From the NCBI GenBank assembly GCA_038237245.1, contig JBBRYY010000002.1, positions 18,683 to 82,682 on the forward strand: DNA of 64,000 nt, given 5' to 3'. The notes under the pieces are model-generated. The model saw nothing but the letters and a program-made list of their open reading frames with translations. It had not been told where the DNA came from and made no database searches. The stretch comes from FEN-1250 sp038237245 (GTDB taxonomy: Bacteria; Gemmatimonadota; Gemmatimonadetes; Gemmatimonadales; Gemmatimonadaceae). Position 1 is the first letter of the stretch; every line of letters starts with the position of its first letter. This document shows, piece by piece, positions 1-7,011 of this stretch. A program made the translations under genes and the position numbers.

Positions 1-1
1 A

Positions 2-358
2 GCGGCGAGGACTGCCGCAGCCCGTACTTTTTTGCCCAATTGCGGCTCTAGTACGGCTCCAGATGCGCCAGACTATGCTGACTTCATCAATAAGATCGTG
101 GTCGCGAATGAGGACACCGCGACGCGTCGAATGTTGCTCTTCAACAAGGTGACGTCCACCTCGTGGGTGACGGACGAAACGAAGTGTCAGCGCGCCCTCA
201 CCTCCCTCAATGCGAATTTTTACCAGACTGCGATCGTCGGGCCCATATACATGATGCAGGTCGGATCAGACTACGCCGCATTCCCAGATGCCGGCGATGG
301 AATTCTTTTTCACTTCGACCCGAACTTCAACATTGTCGCTTCGGTGGTCTGGCAATGA
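2..358 (+). CDS. Small secreted protein, 5'-truncated by the window edge
   Basis: The frame is open to the first base, so the real start lies outside the window. The visible part begins with an Ala/Thr-rich stretch that looks like the end of a signal peptide, then about 108 residues. No named family is recognised. It shares a layout with the product at 17396-17887: a conserved Val-x-Asp-Glu-x-x-Cys segment, a hydrophobic V/I-x-x-x-x-G-S/T-x-Y strand, and a C-terminal Phe-Asp plus aromatic end. The two are therefore probably paralogues of one extracytoplasmic family. It is followed at once by a strong terminator. The function is unknown; a secreted location is inferred. Confidence 0.6.
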   Translation, partial: AARTAAARTFLPNCGSSTAPDAPDYADFINKIVVANEDTATRRMLLFNKVTSTSWVTDETKCQRALTSLNANFYQTAIVGPIYMMQVGSDYAAFPDAGDGILFHFDPNFNIVASVVWQ

Positions 359-374
359 GTTGAAGATTGATGCG

Positions 375-412
375 ACAAACCCGCACATGAATTCGTTCAT
401 GTGCGGGTTTGT
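375..412 (+). terminator. Strong hairpin terminator with UUCG tetraloop
   Basis: A perfect 17-bp stem (375-391 with 396-412) closes on the four bases TTCG at 392-395, an extra-stable tetraloop. It starts 16 bp after the stop of the truncated secreted-protein gene and is followed by a T-rich stretch. The stem is preceded by A's, so it could also stop leftward transcription from the phage-derived block that ends at 496. Confidence 0.88.
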
Positions 413-495
413 TGTATTGCGAGAAGTTACCGCGAGCGGCAACGATCGGGTTTTGCGAGAAGCAGCGAACACGCTGCGGCTAAATCGCTGAACGT

Positions 496-993
496 CTATT
501 CGGGTTCGATTTGCGCGTCTTCGATATCGCCTGCGGTGAGTTGCGGAGGCGCGTCGGGCCGCACAATGCGGACGCGTAGGGCATCTAAGAAGCCCGCGCG
601 ATTGTTGTCGATCAGCACGTTGACGGACGTTTTCATCTCGGAGCCGAACTCCGTTCGATTCGCGCGAGCCGCTTTCCACAGGAGGAGCGCAACTTTCTCC
701 TTTACTAATGCGACTTCCTCTCGGTCGGGGGAGCAGTTCTTCAACAGGTCATATGCTTCGTCGACGTACGCGTGGGCGCTTTCCACGCGGGCCGAGGCCA
801 ACATCGCCTTTCCCTCATCCGTCGAGTTCACCCACACCGACACCGCTTCCCGGCTGTATCCGATTTCACGCGCGATGCTCGAGAGGTCAGCGCCGGCGTG
901 GATGCGCGACTCGATGTAGCCGAGCGGGGTAAGCTCAGCATCGGCCGCGAGGTCCGCAATCACGTCGCGGAGGGGGCGTTTGGCTTTGCTCAT
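496..993 (-). CDS. Phage terminase small subunit-like protein
   Basis: 165 residues. The N-terminal half contains a helix-turn-helix-like segment (Gly-Ala-Asp-Leu-Ser-Ser-Ile-Ala-Arg-Glu-Ile-Gly, about residues 33-45). A helical region follows with the spacing typical of small terminases: Arg-Val-Glu-Ser-Ala, then Lys-x-x-x-x-x-x-Trp-x-Ala-x-x-x-Asn-Arg-x-x-Phe-Gly. Small terminases recognise viral DNA and recruit the large ATPase/nuclease subunit, which is not in this window. Its start overlaps the stop of the preceding virion-type gene by 4 bp (ATGA), so the two are translationally coupled. Position at the end of the block is unusual. A different phage DNA-binding role is possible. Confidence 0.68.
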   Translation of the reverse strand: MSKAKRPLRDVIADLAADAELTPLGYIESRIHAGADLSSIAREIGYSREAVSVWVNSTDEGKAMLASARVESAHAYVDEAYDLLKNCSPDREEVALVKEKVALLLWKAARANRTEFGSEMKTSVNVLIDNNRAGFLDALRVRIVRPDAPPQLTAGDIEDAQIEPE

Positions 994-3086
994 CGGACGT
1001 CCCCCGGTCGGCCGAATCCAGGAAGCACGCCAGCGAGAATACCCGCCGCGCGAGGCGCGAGCAGTCCGGCTGCGCGGGCCGCTGCTTCGCGTGTCGCATT
1101 GTCCGCCGAAATCTTCTGCAAAAGCGACGACACGTTCGGCGATACAAGGCTTGGGGCGAGCGCGGTCGCGTTTCGCTCGGCCGTGTTGCCCATGATGCGA
1201 CTGCCGACGCTCTCGATGCCGGCGCCAATGGCCTTCACCGGATTGTACAACCCCATCCCGACGTCGTAGACACCCTTTCCGATGTCGGGGAGAGCACGGC
1301 CGCCACCGAGCGACACGAGCTGCGCGGCTTTGTCGGTGGTCTGGGAACCTGTGCCGACGAACCGGCGCGTGGCGTTCTCGGTGGCCAGGGCGTCCATCTT
1401 CGTCTCAAACGCATCGGCCGCGGCTTCACTGGGGAACAACGCGCGCAGCTTGGCGCGCCCGCCCACAGAATCATAAATGCGGCTGAGTAGATCGGCCTTG
1501 CCGGTGGCGCTGCCCCGCGCGCTTTCGATCTTCGCAAGGATGCTATTCGCAGCGGACGTGCGGTACACCTGCGCGACGTCGGGAGATGCGGCGGCCAGGT
1601 CAGCCTCAATATCCCCAGCTGTAACGTGCGGCCTGAGAAAGTTGGACCCGTTTTCGGCCGCGTCGAGTAAGGCAGTGTGCCCTGCGAATGACTGGCGAGC
1701 GGCGGCAAACGCCGGCGCCTGGGAATCCGTCGCATCGAGGACGGAACGTAGGCGCGTCGATAGCGCGCGGGCTTCCCCGCGAGCCATCGTGCCACCTCTC
1801 GTCCCTGCATCGATGACGTCGTTGAGGCCGCGCTTCAGATAATCCAACGCGCGCACCGACATCGACCCGCCGGACTGCGCGGGGATCGGCGTGCCTTCGA
1901 TCGCAGCGAGCTGGCGCGCCTTCGCATAAGCAGCCTGGAACGCGGGCAGTTTCATCGCCGACTCGATTTCGGGGTGAGAAACGTCCGGCCCCGCGTACGC
2001 GGAGGTGTAGAGCGGCTTCGCTGCGGCGGCGCGGCGGCCGATAATCGCATCAGTCGAAGCACCTGCGTCGCCGCGAACGATGCCGAGCCCGTCCTCGAGC
2101 GCGGACTGAATGACGGGGAGCTGGCGCGCTCCGCGAGCTGCGAGCGCGGCGTCCACGACCGATGCCGGGCCGGCGCCGGCGGAGCGCACAGCGCGTGTGA
2201 GATTTGGAACGAGGTCGGCGAGCATTGACGGCTGGGTTCCGGCTGCCACGACCGCGGGCGTCGTCATCGCCTCCGTTTTCAACGCGGAAGTAATGCGTTC
2301 CCCGGCATCGTTCCGGCCGAAGCGGTTCGCGATGGTCCCGAGGAGGCCACCGACCGCACCCCCGACGCCGGCACCGACGCCCGCGTTCATGAGCTTCGAC
2401 GTGACATCCCCACTGTCGTCCGCGCCGAGCGCGGACGTACCGCCGATGATTGCGCCTGCCTTGACTGCACGCAGCGCGCCGAGCGCCGGAGCGCCTGCCG
2501 CGAGTTCGTTGACCGGAGAAATCAGCGAGCCCGTGATTTCACCGGCGGTGCTGGCGACCGGGTGCGCGTCGTGCTCGCGCTTGAGGTATGCGCGATCGGC
2601 CGCGAGCCGGTCGTTGTATCGTGCCGCATCGCTCTCGGCGGGTTGATAGGCGAAGGCTTTCGCCCCTTCGGCGATCTTGGCGAGCAGACTTCCTGGCGCG
2701 CTTCGGTACGCTTCGACCGCCGGGTCGGTCACGACGTGCGCGGCCGCATCCATTTTTGGCAGCCAGTTGAGCGACATCCCGTTGATCGCGTGGTCGCCGA
2801 ACGTCTCCGACGCGCCCGGCGTGGCGGCTGACGGAGCGGGCGCCGACTGCCCCGGTGCGAGGCCGGTCGCGTACTGCACGAGCTTCGTCGTCACGTCGGG
2901 TGCGACGCCGGTGGCGTTGAGCTGGCCCCACAACGCGCGCGGCGCTGCTTGTCCGCGGCGCGCGTGGATAAGTGCGCTCGCGGCATCCGGAGTGAGGCCC
3001 GCCCTGGTCGCGGCGGCGTAGAGCTCGTGATCGGTGGGCGTCGCGTCGACACGGCTGCCGACGGTTGGGGTGATGGAGGTTGCCAT
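990..3086 (-). CDS. Large phage virion/ejection-type protein
   Basis: 698 residues from the ATG at 3086, which sits 4 bp after the previous stop; a longer reading frame upstream overlaps that gene and is less likely. The N-terminus is helical with Pro/Ala linkers. About residues 170-200 carry a Glu-His-Asp-x-His-Pro-x-Ala-x-x-x-Gly-Glu-x-x-Gly-Ser-Leu motif, followed by a long Gly/Ala-rich amphipathic tract (about 205-270). The rest is mostly alpha-helical. This organisation is typical of internal or ejection proteins that phages send into the cell envelope with the DNA. Assignment rests on composition and neighbours, not on a catalytic motif; no lysozyme or transglycosylase signature was seen. 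Confidence 0.55.
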   Translation of the reverse strand: MATSITPTVGSRVDATPTDHELYAAATRAGLTPDAASALIHARRGQAAPRALWGQLNATGVAPDVTTKLVQYATGLAPGQSAPAPSAATPGASETFGDHAINGMSLNWLPKMDAAAHVVTDPAVEAYRSAPGSLLAKIAEGAKAFAYQPAESDAARYNDRLAADRAYLKREHDAHPVASTAGEITGSLISPVNELAAGAPALGALRAVKAGAIIGGTSALGADDSGDVTSKLMNAGVGAGVGGAVGGLLGTIANRFGRNDAGERITSALKTEAMTTPAVVAAGTQPSMLADLVPNLTRAVRSAGAGPASVVDAALAARGARQLPVIQSALEDGLGIVRGDAGASTDAIIGRRAAAAKPLYTSAYAGPDVSHPEIESAMKLPAFQAAYAKARQLAAIEGTPIPAQSGGSMSVRALDYLKRGLNDVIDAGTRGGTMARGEARALSTRLRSVLDATDSQAPAFAAARQSFAGHTALLDAAENGSNFLRPHVTAGDIEADLAAASPDVAQVYRTSAANSILAKIESARGSATGKADLLSRIYDSVGGRAKLRALFPSEAAADAFETKMDALATENATRRFVGTGSQTTDKAAQLVSLGGGRALPDIGKGVYDVGMGLYNPVKAIGAGIESVGSRIMGNTAERNATALAPSLVSPNVSSLLQKISADNATREAAARAAGLLAPRAAGILAGVLPGFGRPGDVR

Positions 3087-3090
3087 GATT

Positions 3091-4476
3091 TTAGTACGGG
3101 TTTGCCGTCGTGCCGGTGGATGGAGCGGTGCCGCGCGGTGCGGCGCTGCCAATCGAGACATCGTCGAGATACGTCTCCGGGTCCGCGATGCCAGCCTTTC
3201 GGAGCCGCGCGAGCGCGCGCTGTCGTGCTGGCGTCGCTGTGCGGTCGATGTGCGCTTGCATGATGCCGCCGATGGTGCGCTGGACCTGTGCCGTCAGGTC
3301 CGGTGGCCACATCCCCTTATCCAGCATCGACGCCCAACGGCGGATACGATCCGGAGCGGAGCCCGTGGCTTGCAGAATCTCGAGAGTGGTCGGGCGAACT
3401 ATTGCGCCAGGATTCACGACGCGAGAGAGCGCATCGAGCATCGCATACGTCGAGGTGCCCGACGGATTGGCGAGCGCACCCTCGAGGACTTCGTACCCCG
3501 AACGCGCCTTGCGTACGTCATCTATTTCATGGTCATACGTCTTCGTTATCCTGTCGATCGTTTTGTCTTCCTGCTCGGCGCTCATCGCGCGGTCTGCTGG
3601 ATTGGCCTTCATGACTTGCGCGTTGTAGCTGACGATTTTCCCGGTCGCCTGGTCGTAGAACGCTGTCGCCGGCTTCCCCGTACTGGGGTCGATGACGTTT
3701 TCGAGCTTACCGAGATTCGCTTCCTTTGGCGGTGCGGCCGGTTTCGGTTGACGGAACAACGAAGACGCCTGCCCAAGCGCCGCCAACGACTGCGTATCTC
3801 CAATTTGCGCGTACCCGGCCGCAAGCTGCTGGACCTTTCCGTCGACATCCGCCGGCGAGTCGGTCGGAAGAATCTGGAACTGCGATTGCAACTGCGCGCG
3901 CTTCGCGGCGAGCGTCGATGTCGCGGCCTGCTTCGCCGCGTACTGCTGGCTCGAGACGATGTTCGACAGCGCACGCGATCCCGCGTCTTGTCCAGCCATA
4001 GCGCCCCGCGAGAGAGATTCCAGCGTCGACGGCATGAAGCCATTGCGATCGGGCTGGCGGTTCAACGTGGCCAGACCATCGTTGAAAAGCGCGGAGCGTC
4101 GAATCTGCTGGATGTCGGTGGGGCTGAGTTGCGAGCGAAGCGCGTCTGGTATCGGCGCAAGTGCATCGGCATATCGGTCGATGCCCACCTGCAACCCGTG
4201 TCCAGGGCCGTGCACGATGCGAGTGAGCAGCGAGTGGTGCTCCGGTGGTGGCGCCGTCGTCGGCTGCTGTTGCGACTGTTGCGGCTGTTGCTGGATGCCG
4301 GCGCCGAGAGACTGATAGTGCGAGAGAAGATCGGGCGCGGGCGTGTACTGCGGGACCGGCGACGCGCCGGCAGTCACGTCGTCAGGTCCGAGCGCGCCGG
4401 CGAATGACTGAGCGGTGAGGCCGGGACCGGCGTTGGGGTCGACAAGGGAGCGAAGAAAGTTGGGGTCGAGTGGCAT
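3091..4476 (-). CDS. Putative phage virion/DNA-transfer protein
   Basis: 461 residues. The N-terminal ~100 residues are Pro/Gln-rich and low complexity (a Gln-Gln-Pro-Gln-Gln-Ser run near residue 80). The middle is helical, and about residues 330-400 contain an Ala-Leu-Ser-Arg-Val-Val-Asn-Pro-Gly-Ala motif followed by Arg-Pro-Thr-Thr-Leu-Glu. Similar Pro-Gly/Val-Arg motifs occur in structural proteins of tailed phages. It is tightly packed with its neighbours (5 bp before, 4 bp after). Function is inferred from context only. It might be a scaffold or portal-associated protein instead of an ejection protein. Confidence 0.5.
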   Translation of the reverse strand: MPLDPNFLRSLVDPNAGPGLTAQSFAGALGPDDVTAGASPVPQYTPAPDLLSHYQSLGAGIQQQPQQSQQQPTTAPPPEHHSLLTRIVHGPGHGLQVGIDRYADALAPIPDALRSQLSPTDIQQIRRSALFNDGLATLNRQPDRNGFMPSTLESLSRGAMAGQDAGSRALSNIVSSQQYAAKQAATSTLAAKRAQLQSQFQILPTDSPADVDGKVQQLAAGYAQIGDTQSLAALGQASSLFRQPKPAAPPKEANLGKLENVIDPSTGKPATAFYDQATGKIVSYNAQVMKANPADRAMSAEQEDKTIDRITKTYDHEIDDVRKARSGYEVLEGALANPSGTSTYAMLDALSRVVNPGAIVRPTTLEILQATGSAPDRIRRWASMLDKGMWPPDLTAQVQRTIGGIMQAHIDRTATPARQRALARLRKAGIADPETYLDDVSIGSAAPRGTAPSTGTTANPY

Positions 4477-4481
4477 GATGG

Positions 4482-4871
4482 TTAGGCCGCCAGGACGGCG
4501 TGGAGCTCAGGATATCGCGTTGCCACGATGGCTACCGCGGAGGAATGAGGTGAACGGCGAAAGAAAAAAAGGATCGAGTTGCGCGCTTTGGCGGAGTCGA
4601 GGGTGACGCGTGCGGCTGACCGGGGGCCGTAGCGCATCCGGAGAACGTCACGGTCCCAGTGCCATTTCGACGGAAAGCCGTCGTGCGCTTCGCCGGGCCG
4701 ATTGGCTGCGATCCATTCGCGACAACGTTGGGCCTGGACACGCCGCGGGATTAGCTCGTCGAGGTCGGCTACGAGGACATCTAGCGGCGTGGGGAGGCCG
4801 AGCTCAGAGGCTCGGTATCGGAGATACGCGGCAACCAGGCTCCGCAGCTTTGCGTGTTTCGGTCGCGGCAT
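4482..4871 (-). CDS. Uncharacterised protein of the phage block
   Basis: 129 residues, basic N-terminus, no signal peptide or membrane segment. It has a Trp-His-Trp-Asp-Arg-Asp-Val-Leu-Arg motif in the middle and a hydrophobic C-terminus. No family is recognised. It starts 2 bp after the stop of the HTH gene and ends 5 bp before the next gene, so it belongs to the same leftward transcript. A DNA-packaging or early regulatory role would fit the position, but nothing in the sequence proves it. Confidence 0.55.
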   Translation of the reverse strand: MPRPKHAKLRSLVAAYLRYRASELGLPTPLDVLVADLDELIPRRVQAQRCREWIAANRPGEAHDGFPSKWHWDRDVLRMRYGPRSAARVTLDSAKARNSILFFFRRSPHSSAVAIVATRYPELHAVLAA

Positions 4872-4873
4872 TG

Positions 4874-5062
4874 TTACTTGGGCCGCTGGCGGCGACGGGC
4901 GGCGATGACGGGTGCGGCGGTCGCGCGGGGGTACAGACGCATGGTGCCGACTCGGGTAGGCTCACCGAGCGCGCCGCTCGTCGCGAAGCGGTAGGCGGAG
5001 AGGTACGAGGTGCCGAGCGCCGTGGCGACATCGTGCACCGTGTAAAAGCCGTCGAGGGTCAT
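4874..5062 (-). CDS. Small helix-turn-helix DNA-binding protein
   Basis: 62 residues. The pattern Tyr-Thr-Val-His-Asp-Val-Ala-x-Ala-Leu-Gly-Thr-Ser-x-x-x-Ala-Tyr-Arg, followed by a wing-like Arg-Val-Gly-x-x-Arg-Leu-Tyr-Pro, matches the short MerR/excisionase-type winged helix used by phage excisionases and plasmid regulators. The C-terminus is strongly basic. It is the first gene of the leftward phage block and lies next to the long non-coding tract that ends in the tRNA-like fragment, which is where an excisionase or early regulator would sit. No integrase gene is present nearby. Confidence 0.6.
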   Translation of the reverse strand: MTLDGFYTVHDVATALGTSYLSAYRFATSGALGEPTRVGTMRLYPRATAAPVIAARRRQRPK

Positions 5063-5183
5063 TACGTCATAAGTCCCATCCTGCCGAGAGAAAATTGAAC
5101 CGTACTATCGTCCCACCACGATAATCATCTTTCAGTCGTCCGCACAGTTGCCGCGTACGTCAATGACGCGCGTGTGTTCATTA

Positions 5184-5231
5184 CGGGGGCGGTGGACACA
5201 GAATTTTTCGGGGGCGGTGGACAGAATTTTT
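5184..5231. repeat. Two tandem ~24-bp direct repeats, possible IS end
   Basis: Units at 5184-5208 and 5209-5231 are identical except for a 2-bp CA insertion in the first. Each consists of a G-rich half (GGGGGCGGTGGACA) and an A/T half (GAATTTTT). A third, degraded copy of the G-rich half follows at 5232-5243. Serial short repeats of this kind mark transposase-binding ends of IS21-like elements. No transposase gene is adjacent, so this may be a solo end or an operator array. Confidence 0.45.
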
Positions 5232-5497
5232 CGGAGGTGGTGTCTGTCGTGGAGGGGGCGGAGCCCGTAGGGCAGCGATGCGGCCGATGGGCATTACTCG
5301 GGAGAGCCCCGCCGATGAGCCAAAATTTCTGACCGTCGGACACACAGCGTCCCCGTTCACCACAAGGCGGGGTCGAATCCATCGACGGGGGGCCTTCGCA
5401 CCGGGGCTTTCTCACCGGCTGAGACCGGTGTACAGGTTTTGTGCGGGTTCTCGCGGATAAAAGGGGATAAACGCCGCAGAGGTCGCTACGGCTAAGT

Positions 5498-5512
5498 CGT
5501 TGTAACACAACG
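5498..5512. repeat. Perfect inverted repeat, possible recombinase or operator site
   Basis: CGTTGT and ACAACG flank a 3-bp spacer AAC. It lies 53 bp before the tRNA-like fragment. This could be a binding site for an integrase, an excisionase or the HTH protein at 4874-5062. Short palindromes occur by chance, so support is weak. Confidence 0.3.
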
Positions 5513-5564
5513 TTTCTGTATCCTAGACTATCCCCGTCTACCCCCCATCTCTAGAACTTAAAAT

Positions 5565-5608
5565 CCCTTGCCTGCAAGGGCGTGCCGGTTCGAGTCCGGC
5601 CCCGGGTA
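5565..5608 (+). other. tRNA 3'-end-like fragment, candidate attachment-site scar
   Basis: The segment has a perfect T-arm (GCCGG 5584-5588, loop TTCGAGT 5589-5595, CCGGC 5596-5600), then a 7-base acceptor-like strand (5601-5607) and a discriminator-like A. It is preceded by a palindrome CCCTTGC-CT-GCAAGGG (5565-5580) where the anticodon arm would be. No complementary 5' acceptor strand or D-arm lies upstream, so it is not a functional tRNA. Tyrosine integrases that target tRNA genes leave exactly such 3' fragments at the distal end of the element. The matching full tRNA gene would be outside the window. Confidence 0.5.
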
Positions 5609-5845
5609 TATCGTGCCGCTGATATGTACAATTGAATACGCCCGAAACGTCGTAACATCAACGCGGGCTGCATTTTAGCTCGCGCTCGCTATTATTGTCC
5701 CTGACTCGGAGCGACGCAGCCATTCACTTTGGCTTGTGGTGGCGGTTGCCACCCATTCGACTCTCGTTCGTAGTTGCCGCCGGCCATCGGCGGATATGCA
5801 CGAGCCTCGAATCCAACGCGGTTTCTTCAGCGGAGAACGCTCGCG

Positions 5846-6577
5846 ATGGCAGTTCGCAACCTGAGTGTGACGGAGACGCCGGATGATGCGCCTTCCCGGA
5901 ATCTCATTCTCGCTGCGCTCCCTCCCGCCGAATTCGATCGCGTCGTGGCTGATCTCGAGCCATTTCCACTGCCACTCAACTACGTGCTGTACGAAGCAAA
6001 CGCACGAATACCGCACGTCTATTTTCCGACGAGTGGATGCGTCTCGATGGTGAATGCAATGGACGATGGCGCGGTCGAAGTCGGAACGATCGGCTACGAG
6101 GGATGGGCCGGTCTTCCGCTGCTCCTCGGCGACGACAGGATGCCGACACGCGCGTTCGTGCAGCTCACCGGCGCGTCGTATCGCATGAGTGCTGCAAATT
6201 TCGCGAAAGCCGTCGAGAGAAATCAGCTGTTCGCGCGGATGCTCTATCGCCATTCGCTCGCGCTCTTCAATCAGGCCGCGCAGTCCGTTGCGTGTAACCG
6301 ACTGCATACCCTGGAAGCCAGATGCGCGCGATGGCTGCTCATGACGCACGATCGCATGCGCCGGGAGTCGTTCAGGCTGACGCACGAATTCCTTTCGTAC
6401 TCGCTCGGCGTGCACCGGCCGGCCGTCACACTTGCCGCCGGCGTTCTGCAGCGCGCGGGGCTGATCACGTACTCTCGCGGCAGGATCACGGTGCTCGACC
6501 GTGCCGGACTCGAAGCGGCGTCGTGTGACTGCTATGAGATCACGAGAAAGAGTTACGAGCGATTACTCAGCAGCTGA
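5846..6577 (+). CDS. Crp/Fnr-family transcriptional regulator
   Basis: 243 residues from the ATG at 5846, which has GGAG 10 bp upstream; a longer in-frame extension lacks a site. The N-terminal ~130 residues form a cyclic-nucleotide-type beta-roll (Val-Tyr-Phe-Pro-Thr-Ser-Gly, then Gly-Thr-Ile-Gly-Tyr-Glu-Gly). A long dimer helix follows, then a C-terminal winged helix (about 177-215, Leu-Gly-Val-His-Arg-Pro-Ala-Val-Thr). The FNR iron-sulfur cysteines are absent. It matches the subgroup common in soil bacteria that lacks an obvious cAMP pocket arginine, so the ligand cannot be named. It is a monocistronic gene. Confidence 0.9.
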   Translation: MAVRNLSVTETPDDAPSRNLILAALPPAEFDRVVADLEPFPLPLNYVLYEANARIPHVYFPTSGCVSMVNAMDDGAVEVGTIGYEGWAGLPLLLGDDRMPTRAFVQLTGASYRMSAANFAKAVERNQLFARMLYRHSLALFNQAAQSVACNRLHTLEARCARWLLMTHDRMRRESFRLTHEFLSYSLGVHRPAVTLAAGVLQRAGLITYSRGRITVLDRAGLEAASCDCYEITRKSYERLLSS

Positions 6578-6580
6578 TCA

Positions 6581-6600
6581 TTCGGCGCTTCATCGCCGAA
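6581..6600 (+). terminator. Weak hairpin after the Crp/Fnr gene
   Basis: A 7-bp stem TTCGGCG / CGCCGAA with a 6-base loop starts 4 bp after the stop codon. There is no clear T-run, so termination would be weak or Rho-assisted. Confidence 0.4.
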
Positions 6601-6717
6601 AGGATCTCGACTTTAGCTGTTCATCCCCTGAGCACTATTCGCACACCGCGCCGCCCGTCTGACGCGTCTCTTCCGCACGCGCCCCGTTCTTGCAAAGTAT
6701 TACTCGCACGAGGTGGC

Positions 6718-7005
6718 GTGACGCGGTCGCGCGCAGAGCGGATCCAGGCAGGCGGGCGTGTGCTGGCGAAGAGGCTGATGGGACAACCGAAGCTCGAGAC
6801 ACTCGCTCAACGAATGATTCACGCCGAAGACGGCACCCCGTGGCGAGTTCGGGAAGCCCGCGCGCACGACGTTCCTGGTGCGCAAGCCCCATGCTGCCTG
6901 ATCTTCGACGCGGGACACGTCTGCAGACGCGTGTGGCGATACCCCAAGCAGTGGAGCGAGCTCGGAGATGCCTCGCTGCTCGCGATCATGGAGCATCCCC
7001 GCTAG
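6718..7005 (+). CDS. Small conserved hypothetical protein
   Basis: 95 residues, GTG start preceded by a GAGG. The C-terminal half has a strongly patterned segment: Trp-Arg-Val-Arg-Glu-Ala, then Pro-Gly-Ala-x-x-Pro-x-Cys-Leu-Ile-Phe, then Arg-Arg-Val-Trp-Arg-Tyr-Pro-x-x-Trp, and a final Leu-rich helix. This looks like a real conserved cytoplasmic domain, not a chance frame. No named family is recognised. It is convergent with the dipeptidase gene, with 6 bp between the stops, and has no obvious functional partner. Confidence 0.65.
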   Translation: MTRSRAERIQAGGRVLAKRLMGQPKLETLAQRMIHAEDGTPWRVREARAHDVPGAQAPCCLIFDAGHVCRRVWRYPKQWSELGDASLLAIMEHPR

Positions 7006-7011
7006 CCAACG

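Larger units (their letters stand above)
5063..5845. other. 783-bp non-coding tract beside the phage block
   Basis: No credible gene in any frame. From left to right it holds a pair of near-identical direct repeats (5184-5231), a short perfect inverted repeat (5498-5512) and a tRNA 3'-half-like fragment (5565-5608). The rest shows low coding character and mixed composition. The most likely reading is the end of an integrated element and its attachment region, followed by the upstream region of the Crp/Fnr-type gene. Confidence 0.6.

Noticed and set aside
3086..3161. Longer start (25 extra residues) for the large virion-type protein.
   Set aside because: It overlaps the end of the preceding gene and has Arg/Pro-rich shadow composition; the ATG at 3086 sits 4 bp after the previous stop, as expected for a coupled gene.
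5565..5608. Functional tRNA gene.
   Set aside because: There is no D-arm, no 5' acceptor strand and a 6-base or 2-base loop instead of a normal 7-base anticodon loop.
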